Made by a program: the position numbers and the translations under genes. Positions 54,214 through 60,252 of a stretch of DNA of 60,252 nucleotides are shown here, in pieces (position 1 is the first letter of the stretch; each line of letters opens with the position of its first letter). Source of the DNA: Sporolactobacillus laevolacticus DSM 442 (lineage in GTDB: Bacteria; Bacillota; Bacilli; Bacillales; Sporolactobacillaceae); contig NZ_AWTC01000021.1 in assembly GCF_000497245.1 (NCBI RefSeq), positions 1 to 60,252 on the forward strand. Reading direction: 5' to 3'. Below the pieces are notes generated by a model that made no database searches, was not told the DNA's origin, and was given only the letters and a program-made list of their open reading frames with translations.

Positions 54214-55062
54214 ATGAATTTTCATGAATATCCAAATACCTATGTAGATCAAGTAAATGTTTATGTAAATAACTTGGAACGCTCTAAAGATTTTTACTCT
54301 GGGATGCTCGGGTTGCATGTGATAAAAGAAAATAAACGCGCCATTACATTTTCAGCAAATGGAAAAGATCCTTTGATCACGGTTGAACAGCCACAGGGCG
54401 TTTTGCCGCTTATCCGCCGAAGCGCAGGTCTTTATCATTTTGCCTTGTTACTCCCGTCTAGAAAAGACTTGGCTGCGGTTACCGCTCACTTAATGAAAGA
54501 AGGCTATCCACTTGTCGGGGGTGCGGATCACGCAGTCAGTGAAGCTCTTTATCTTGAAGATCCGGATGGAAACGGCATTGAAATCTACCGTGACCGGCCA
54601 TCAGATCAGTGGAAGTGGGAAAATGGCACGGTATTCATGCCAACCGAAGCAATGGATGAACATCTGTTAGACGAATTGGATGGAGAAGCATGGACTGGTC
54701 TCCCTGAAGGAACAATAATGGGACACCTTCATTTGCAAGTAGCTGATCTAAAAGCGACTGAGCAATTTTATGTCGAAGGACTTGGTTTTAATCTTGTAGC
54801 AAAATACGGTGCATATGCCGACTTTATTTCAACTGGAGGCTATCACCATCATATCGGGCTCAATGTCTGGAACAGCAGAGGCATCCCTGTCCAAGAAGGG
54901 GTACATGTCGGCATGAACTACTTCCGCCTCGTTTTTCCTAGTGAAGAGGAGAGAAAAGAAGTAATCGAACGTTTAGAAAAGATGGATGCTGTCGTGGAAG
55001 AAACTGATGACCGGTTATTTGCCAAAGATCCTTCCGGAATCAAATTTGAGCTAACTAATTAA
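54214..55062 (+). CDS. catE: Catechol-2,3-dioxygenase-like VOC protein (CatE-type)
   Basis: 282 aa with two vicinal-oxygen-chelate repeats. Metal ligand candidates are His in AGLYHFALL or GHLHLQV and Glu in GNGIEIYRDRP and IKFELTN; GHLHLQVADLKATEQFY starts the second repeat and GGYHHHIGLNVW follows. Bacillus CatE opens catechol rings as a detoxification step. Substrate is inferred from family resemblance. ATG 54214 preferred over 54211 by spacing from AGGAGGGG. Confidence 0.82.
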   Translation: MNFHEYPNTYVDQVNVYVNNLERSKDFYSGMLGLHVIKENKRAITFSANGKDPLITVEQPQGVLPLIRRSAGLYHFALLLPSRKDLAAVTAHLMKEGYPLVGGADHAVSEALYLEDPDGNGIEIYRDRPSDQWKWENGTVFMPTEAMDEHLLDELDGEAWTGLPEGTIMGHLHLQVADLKATEQFYVEGLGFNLVAKYGAYADFISTGGYHHHIGLNVWNSRGIPVQEGVHVGMNYFRLVFPSEEERKEVIERLEKMDAVVEETDDRLFAKDPSGIKFELTN

Positions 55063-55077
55063 TTAACACCCAATAGG

Positions 55078-55109
55078 AAAAAGCCGCCTGTATTAATGGG
55101 CGGCTTTTA
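55078..55109. terminator. Bidirectional terminator
   Basis: AAAAAGCCGCCT pairs with GGGCGGCTTTT. Confidence 0.88.
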
Positions 55110-55130
55110 TATGGTAAAAAAACTCATAAA

Positions 55131-55898
55131 TTATTGCAATTCCGTATCGGATTCTGCTGGGGTGTGAATGTCCACTAATCGTTGGTAAAACGTTGCATAA
55201 GAAGCATTGATGTATGGGATAAGCCATAGGTAAAACCACACGGTTCCTAATATTCCGAGGACAAGGAAAACAATGCTGATGACCGCCATTTGAAAAGTCA
55301 TTAGCAGTGCAAAAGCGATAATCCCTATGATAATTGGGGCAGCTGTAAGAAGCGCCCAGCCAATAAAGCTTAGTCCAAGTAGGAAGAATTTCCACTTATA
55401 ACCCTTCATCAATAACTTGCTTTCTTTAATCGCTTTTCCTGCTGAATACTCCGGATGATCCTTAAGTACAAAAAAAGTTTGAGAATAAGACAAGCCCTTT
55501 ATAATGCCCGGTACGATAAGCAAAAGTAACCATAAGAGAACTAAAATAAATTGAATGATAGACGTCCAAATCAATTTGAATACGAGTTTCCCTTTTTGAT
55601 AGATTGTGAAAATAGATGAAATTTTAGGTTCTTCTTCACGAATTAAATTGAGAAAAAACCAAGTTGAGGCAATGTTCAACGGAATCAATACGATGATATA
55701 AATGAATTGAAAGATAGAGGACGATATTGAGGTATCCGTCCGATCCAACCAGTTCGAGAAGCCCCCAGACAGCACAATGTCAGCAATATTAGGAGGCACC
55801 GCTGAGATCAACAACTGGATGAAGATAAAGAGCCCTGCTAAAACAGCATAGCCTTTGAGCGATGATCTTGCATCATCTTTAATTTCTGAAATTCGCAT
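55131..55898 (-). CDS. DUF975 family membrane protein
   Basis: 255 aa with about six membrane segments. Marks of DUF975: MRISEIKDDARSSLKGY at the start, LIVPGIIKGLSYSQTFFVLKD and AIKESKLLMKGYKWKFFLL in the middle, IPYINASYATFYQRL near the end. Function unknown. AGGAGGGG is eleven bases before ATG 55898. Confidence 0.88.
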   Translation of the reverse strand: MRISEIKDDARSSLKGYAVLAGLFIFIQLLISAVPPNIADIVLSGGFSNWLDRTDTSISSSIFQFIYIIVLIPLNIASTWFFLNLIREEEPKISSIFTIYQKGKLVFKLIWTSIIQFILVLLWLLLLIVPGIIKGLSYSQTFFVLKDHPEYSAGKAIKESKLLMKGYKWKFFLLGLSFIGWALLTAAPIIIGIIAFALLMTFQMAVISIVFLVLGILGTVWFYLWLIPYINASYATFYQRLVDIHTPAESDTELQ

Positions 55899-56325
55899 AA
55901 AAGTGAAAACCCCTCCTAGGAAAAATTATTTTTGTTTCATTGTACCATATTCATCCAGGAATCTAATTCAGTACACATATTTTTTACTGTTTATTTACTC
56001 ATGCTCAACGAGAAAACAGCAATGCAAAAGACGATGAACCGGTGATGGATGCCGCAAGCGTCCATTCTCTCACTTTTTTTGGAAGAAGACGAAAGAAGAG
56101 CGAAATTTTCAAAATGATATTGTTTTACTTGGCAGAAGTATGCTTCTACGGTCAAAAAACAAGGCAGCACTTTATTTAAACCGTACAAAAGTTACAAGAA
56201 GTGGGGTTCCAAAAAGTAATTTTTTGTATTAGTCTTTAAAAGACTCTATTTGTATTGATCAACGGAAAACAGAGTTTTGAGTCATTTAATATATTTAAAT
56301 AACACATGGAATAGGGGAGACATTC
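55899..56325. other. Divergent intergenic region, 427 bases
   Basis: AT-rich upstream region of the DUF975 and MFS genes. I see no ORF with a ribosome binding site and no strong hairpin or riboswitch signature. Confidence 0.5.
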
Positions 56326-57516
56326 ATGAAAAACAGATATTCCCTAACCGCATTGAGTCTATATATCAACTATCTCATACACGGTGTCGGATTAATTATA
56401 TTGGCCCAAAATATGGAGTTTCTGGCCAAACAGTGGCATACAAGCACACTGACAGCCGCAATCGTTGTGTCTGCACTCGGGATTGGCAAATTAATCGCTG
56501 TCACTGTTTCCGGAAAGCTGTCAGATATTTGGGGAAGAAAACGATCAATTATCTTAGGCATGATTCTCTATCTCGTTTTCTTTTGTGGAATATTAATCAG
56601 CCCAAATGCGCAAATTGCCTATCTGTTTGGATTTCTAGGTGGCGCCGCGAATTCTTTTCTAGATACAGGCACCTATCCGGCACTAATGGAAGCCTTTCCG
56701 AGGAACGCGGCATCAGCTACCATCATTGTTAAAGCGTTCATGCAAGCCGGACAATTTGTTTTACCTTTTTTTATCGGTTTTCTCATTGTCCATCAGTTAT
56801 GGTACGGATACAGTTTCATCGTTGTAGCGGTTGTATTACTGGTCAATCTCTTATTAATCTCTGTATGCAAATTTCCAGCATCGAGTGCATTAATGGAACA
56901 TCGTGATCGAAAACAGAGTGGGGAATTAACGAGAAAAAAATATACATTTTCTTCTGATGAACTATTACTGATTCTATTCGGAGCAATCGCACAAATTCTT
57001 CTCTACATATTAAATAACTGGCTTGCGGTGTATGGCACCGAAGTGGTTCATATGAGCAGTGATTTGGGAAGAAAATTGGTCAGCTACGCAAGTATTGGCG
57101 CAATCGTTTGTGTGCTGGTGACCTTTTGGTTTAGTAAGAGGGGTGTCAGTACAAGTAAAATCGTGATTGTTTATACTTTTTCTTCAACGGTGCTGTCCTT
57201 GTTATTATGGTTGATTCATCAGCCGGTGCTCACGATTGTCGGCTCTATCCTTCTAGGCTATTTTTCATGTGGGGGACTCATTCAACTCGGTTTGACGCTG
57301 CTGGCATTTGTATCTGATCGAGGAAAAGGGTTAATTACCAGTCTGTACAATATATCTGAAGCGATTGCGTACTTTCTCATTCCGTTTCTCGTCAGTTTTG
57401 CCGCAGAAAAAGGAGCACAAAATACCTTCTTGATCAATGCACTGTTTGCTTTCGCAGGTTGCATCATGGTACTCGTTGTTTACCGACGCTATAAGGGCAA
57501 AATCAAAGGAATATAA
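56326..57516 (+). CDS. MFS permease
   Basis: 396 aa with twelve membrane segments. The loop 2-3 signature is GKLSDIWGRKRSIILG and an acidic/Gly motif follows in FLDTGTYPALMEAFP. A charged loop (ASSALMEHRDRKQSGELTRKK) separates the two halves. Substrate unknown; the fold and the FLDTGTYPAL motif recall sugar or metabolite carriers. AGGGGA is six bases before ATG 56326. Confidence 0.85.
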   Translation: MKNRYSLTALSLYINYLIHGVGLIILAQNMEFLAKQWHTSTLTAAIVVSALGIGKLIAVTVSGKLSDIWGRKRSIILGMILYLVFFCGILISPNAQIAYLFGFLGGAANSFLDTGTYPALMEAFPRNAASATIIVKAFMQAGQFVLPFFIGFLIVHQLWYGYSFIVVAVVLLVNLLLISVCKFPASSALMEHRDRKQSGELTRKKYTFSSDELLLILFGAIAQILLYILNNWLAVYGTEVVHMSSDLGRKLVSYASIGAIVCVLVTFWFSKRGVSTSKIVIVYTFSSTVLSLLLWLIHQPVLTIVGSILLGYFSCGGLIQLGLTLLAFVSDRGKGLITSLYNISEAIAYFLIPFLVSFAAEKGAQNTFLINALFAFAGCIMVLVVYRRYKGKIKGI

Positions 57517-57708
57517 CGGAAACACGTTGGACCGTATTTAAGATTAAATGGAGTTAAAGAGATACATTTCATTCGGGCATTTCTTTTGTTGATGGTAAAT
57601 GATAGAATTTCATTATCATAGTGGAACGGAGTGATGCCATTGAAAAGTAGAAATGGGTCTGACACAGCTGAGGTGATTCTAAATTAAGCGAGGGAGATTG
57701 AAACAATC

Positions 57709-58272
57709 ATGCAAGGACATTTATTTACCGGACAATTAGTTAAGCTCACTGCCTATAAGGCGGAAGACATTGCTGTTATGGAAAAGTGGCATGAAGATGA
57801 TGTTTATCTTCGAAACGTGGATACAGACATCGCTTTTCCAAAATCAAAAAGTGAAATAGAATCAGATCTTAAGAGTCATTCGAACTCTTTTGAATTTGCA
57901 TTGAGAAATTTGGACAAAGATGAACTTATTGGTTTTGTCGCCATTCACAGTATCGAATGGAATAACCAGAAAGGACTTTTGGCGATCGGTATCGGAGAAG
58001 CAAAGAATCGCAATAAAGGCTATGGTTCGGATGCCTTAAAAGTCATCCTGCGTTATGCCTTTCATGAACTAAATTTGAATCGTGTCGGTCTAGATGTCAT
58101 CGAATATAACCCCGGTGGCGTTCGTGCTTATGAGAAAGCAGGATTTAAACACGAAGGGCGACTGCGTTCCGCTGTTAACCGTGACGGGAAGTTTTATGAT
58201 CTCTTAAACATGGGCATTTTGCGTTCAGAATGGACGGGCGCAGAATATAGTGAACTTGATGTTGTTAAGTAA
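57709..58272 (+). CDS. RimJ/RimL-type GNAT acetyltransferase
   Basis: 187 aa. GNAT core with acetyl-CoA loop EAKNRNKGYGSDAL, then LNRVGLDVIEYNPGGVRAYEKAGFKHEG, typical of the RimJ/RimL group that acetylates protein N-termini or small amines. Substrate unknown. GAGGGAG is twelve bases before ATG 57709. Confidence 0.9.
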   Translation: MQGHLFTGQLVKLTAYKAEDIAVMEKWHEDDVYLRNVDTDIAFPKSKSEIESDLKSHSNSFEFALRNLDKDELIGFVAIHSIEWNNQKGLLAIGIGEAKNRNKGYGSDALKVILRYAFHELNLNRVGLDVIEYNPGGVRAYEKAGFKHEGRLRSAVNRDGKFYDLLNMGILRSEWTGAEYSELDVVK

Positions 58273-58286
58273 AGATTATTAAAATA

Positions 58287-58334
58287 AAGAGGGTGTCTCA
58301 AAAGGCCATTTTTTGACTATGAGACACCCTTTCT
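58287..58334 (+). terminator. Terminator after the acetyltransferase gene
   Basis: GAGGGTGTCTCA pairs with TGAGACACCCTTT, followed by CT-rich sequence. Confidence 0.8.
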
Positions 58335-58730
58335 ATAAGCTAAGAAAGCACAACATCTGAAGCATAAGTTATGAATCAAGCGCGCAGGAAGAGTGATCTA
58401 TTTGTAATGGTTACGAACATTTTACCTGATCTGATCTTTAGAAAATCTCATTGTATTAATCACCATTTACTTGGTCACTTGCTCTTCCTGAGCAAATGTT
58501 TTGATTCTGTTTTCAATGTATGCCGTCACGCACTTTCTGAAACACTGTCCATGGTGAACCTGAAAATAATACGAATCAATTATTCTCATTATATAGAAGT
58601 CATTGGCTTTTTTTCATATAATGAGCAGTGGGGCAAAAGCAACTTCTTCCATTAAATCGGCAATATCATAATTACTAACGATTTATTCATGATACAATAA
58701 CTGTCTTTTTGCAAAGAGGGGGACATTCAT
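58335..58730. other. Intergenic, 396 bases, no supported gene
   Basis: A 94-codon open frame (58371-58655) has no ribosome binding site and unnatural composition; I do not call it. A short GAGGGGG before 58731 is the ribosome binding site of the next gene. Confidence 0.5.
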
Positions 58731-60011
58731 TTGGGTGATGTACATACTTTAAACAAGACCGAATTGGTTGAACTTTATTCGAGATTAGAAGAAAAATATG
58801 GTGAATTTAAGAACAAGAATCTTTCATTAGATATGTCTCGCGGAAAGCCAAGTCCAGATCAGCTTGATCTTTCATCAGGTCTTTTTGACATTTTGAACAC
58901 GCGCACGATGGACGTTGTTGATCACATTGACATTCGCAACTATGGAGGAGTAGACGGCATACAAGAAGCAAAAGACTTGTTTGCTGAAATCCTTCATGTT
59001 CGTCCTACGGAAGTCATTGTTGGCGGCAATTCAAGTCTGACAATCATGTATGACACGATTTCAAGGGCATTGCTTAAGGGTGTTATTGACAGTGATAGCC
59101 CATGGGAAAAATTGCCAAAAGTAAAATTTTTGTGCCCAAGTCCTGGTTATGATCGGCATTTTGCGATTTGCGAATCGCTTAATATTGAAATGATCACCAT
59201 TGATATGCTTGATGACGGACCGGATATGAATAAAATTGAAGAACTTGTCAGCAAGGATGATGCGATAAAAGGAATCTGGTGTGTTCCAAAATATAGCAAC
59301 CCTGAAGGAATTATATACAGTGACGAAGTCGTTAACCGCTTTGCAACAATGGAAACAAAAGCAAAAGATTTTAAAATTTTCTGGGATGACGCCTACACAG
59401 TACATCATTTAACGAATGAACAACCGCATTTAAAGAATATATTGCAAGCATGCAAGGATGCAGGGCACCCCAATCGGGTTTTTATCTTCGCATCGACATC
59501 AAAAATAACATTCCCAGGTTCCGGTGTAGCGGCAATGGCGGCAAGCGAAGAAAACATTCAATTTATCCTGAAACAACTTTCTGCGCAAACAATCGGGCCA
59601 GATAAGATTAATCAATTACGGCATGTTCGTTTTTTGAAAAATTTAGATCATATCAATGAACATATGAAAAAACACGCAGAATTAATTAAACCCAAGTTTG
59701 ATCTTGTTTTGCTTGAACTTGATTCACAATTACGCGATAATAATATTGCTTCATGGAGTAAGCCAAAAGGCGGCTATTTTATCAGTTTAAACACACTAGA
59801 TGGTTGTGCAGCCGAAGTGGTTAAGCGCGCAGCGGAAGCCGGAGTAAAATTAACAAAAGCAGGGGCGACTTTTCCGTATGGTAAAGATCCAAGAGATCGA
59901 AACATTCGAATTGCCCCAACATACCCGTCGATAGCAGAATTGAAAGTGGCAATTGACGTATTATGCTTGTGTGTACAAATGGTGAGTATAAAGAAACTGT
60001 TGAACGATTAA
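58731..60011 (+). CDS. PLP-dependent aminotransferase (fold type I, Asp-aminotransferase-like)
   Basis: 426 aa. Features of the bacterial aspartate-aminotransferase-like family: LSLDMSRGKPSPDQLDLS, RNYGGVDGIQEAKDLFAE, VPKYSNPEGIIYS, IFWDDAYTVHHL and the PLP lysine in FASTSKITFPGSG. C-terminal RNIRIAPTYPS holds the substrate-binding arginine. TTG 58731 lies seven to eight bases after GAGGGGG. The product and preferred amino acid are not certain; it is distinct from AspB at 33.6 kb. Confidence 0.9.
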   Translation: MGDVHTLNKTELVELYSRLEEKYGEFKNKNLSLDMSRGKPSPDQLDLSSGLFDILNTRTMDVVDHIDIRNYGGVDGIQEAKDLFAEILHVRPTEVIVGGNSSLTIMYDTISRALLKGVIDSDSPWEKLPKVKFLCPSPGYDRHFAICESLNIEMITIDMLDDGPDMNKIEELVSKDDAIKGIWCVPKYSNPEGIIYSDEVVNRFATMETKAKDFKIFWDDAYTVHHLTNEQPHLKNILQACKDAGHPNRVFIFASTSKITFPGSGVAAMAASEENIQFILKQLSAQTIGPDKINQLRHVRFLKNLDHINEHMKKHAELIKPKFDLVLLELDSQLRDNNIASWSKPKGGYFISLNTLDGCAAEVVKRAAEAGVKLTKAGATFPYGKDPRDRNIRIAPTYPSIAELKVAIDVLCLCVQMVSIKKLLND

Positions 60012-60138
60012 TGGATTCAGGAACTAAAGGCATAAATAGATGGCAAAATCGGATCAAGAAAAGGTAAATTTTTTCGCGTGATTCAAGTATTATTTATGAG
60101 TAAATTCTTGTTGGAAAATAATTACAAATAAAAAATTG

Positions 60139-60172
60139 GCCGACTTTTTAAAAGTCGGCTTATTATTTTATG
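60139..60172 (+). terminator. Terminator after the aminotransferase gene
   Basis: GCCGACTTTT pairs with AAAGTCGGC, followed by TTATTATTTTA. Confidence 0.85.
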
Positions 60173-60188
60173 GACTTTAGTCCGTTGA

Positions 60189-60252
60189 GCACGCGTAGCG
60201 TGCGAAACAAAAAACCACCCGCTATGCGGGTGGAAGACAAGTCGTTATACAG
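60189..60252. mobile_element. Candidate end of an IS200/IS605-type element
   Basis: Two perfect short hairpins, GCACGC-GTA-GCGTGC (60189-60203) and CCACCCGC-TAT-GCGGGTGG (60215-60233), follow each other and are followed by AAGACAAGTCGTTATACAG. Subterminal hairpins of this kind are the recognition sites of IS200/IS605 transposases. The transposase gene, if any, lies beyond the window, so this is tentative. Confidence 0.4.

Noticed and set aside
57599-57619. Fur-box-like ATGATA...TATCAT repeat
   Set aside because: About 12 of 19 positions match the consensus, and only one half is good; the neighbouring acetyltransferase has no iron link.
57640-57687. Tiny open frame (TTG, 15 codons) before the acetyltransferase gene
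   Set aside because: GGAG is well placed, but the peptide is too short and not recognisable; no attenuator follows.
58371-58655. 94-codon open frame
   Set aside because: No ribosome binding site, unnatural composition and no family resemblance.
1-60252. CRISPR array, prophage or toxin-antitoxin defence system
   Set aside because: No regularly spaced direct repeats, phage structural genes or recognisable defence genes were found.

Overview
The window is chromosomal DNA of a low-to-mid GC, endospore-forming Firmicute of the order Bacillales. The evidence is a SpoIIP protein, Bacillus-type Shine-Dalgarno sequences (GGAGG) with frequent GTG/TTG starts, a TPP riboswitch with a ykoEDC operon, and a block whose gene order follows the Bacillus subtilis chromosome: ypjC, ypjD, dapB, mgsA, cca, birA, panC, panD, ypmB, aspB, asnS, dnaD, nth, ypoC // ponA, recU, then yppE. 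Several genes present in the B. subtilis block are missing here (bshB1/bshA, panB, dinG, ypmA), so this is a relative (a Sporolactobacillaceae-like lineage is possible) and not B. subtilis itself.

Layout. 1-120: 3' end of a 5S rRNA and the terminator of an rRNA operon. 0.4-4.5 kb (minus): a self-contained ECF vitamin-type transporter (two ATPases, T and S components) whose first gene is a nucleoside hydrolase, suggesting nucleoside or nucleobase salvage. 4.7-11.7 kb: small or accessory genes (a UPF0180 protein, a frameshifted YczE-like membrane protein, an HTH regulator, acetyltransferases, a methyltransferase, a GT4 glycosyltransferase, a frameshifted small membrane protein). 11.8-16.2 kb: a PucR-type regulator convergent with codB-codA (cytosine permease and deaminase). 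16.5-19.2 kb: a YeiH-type membrane protein, a MerR-like protein, a small acetyltransferase and a Cys/Gly/Asn-rich protein with an Asp/His tail. 19.5-22.8 kb: a sugar ABC transporter lacking its own ATPase, with an upstream cre-like site. 22.9-26.0 kb: an amidase, a ferritin-like protein and a RarD permease.

26.2-42.4 kb is the conserved housekeeping block: lysine/cell-wall precursor (dapB), methylglyoxal synthesis, tRNA CCA addition, biotin-protein ligase, pantothenate (panC-panD), asparaginyl-tRNA, DNA replication and repair (dnaD, nth, recU) and the class A penicillin-binding protein ponA. 43.2-46.4 kb is the TPP-riboswitch-controlled ykoEDC transporter. 46.4-60 kb carries a short-chain dehydrogenase, an acyl-CoA synthetase, SpoIIP, a chemoreceptor, oligoendopeptidase F, a catechol-dioxygenase-like VOC protein, a DUF975 membrane protein, an MFS permease, an acetyltransferase and an aminotransferase. 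The last 70 bases hold two perfect hairpins that look like the end of an IS200/IS605-type element.

The most interesting signal is the roughly 205-nt leader of panC (31296-31501). It starts at an extended -10 promoter, contains hairpins with bulged adenosines, and ends in mutually exclusive pairings that either hide or free the panC Shine-Dalgarno sequence. It fits a translational riboswitch of the 'pan' RNA type. Secondary signals are the ECF transporter tied to a nucleoside hydrolase, two genes each broken by one base in a T tract, a CTG start for nth, and a dispersed-repeat-like block inside the sugar transporter operon.
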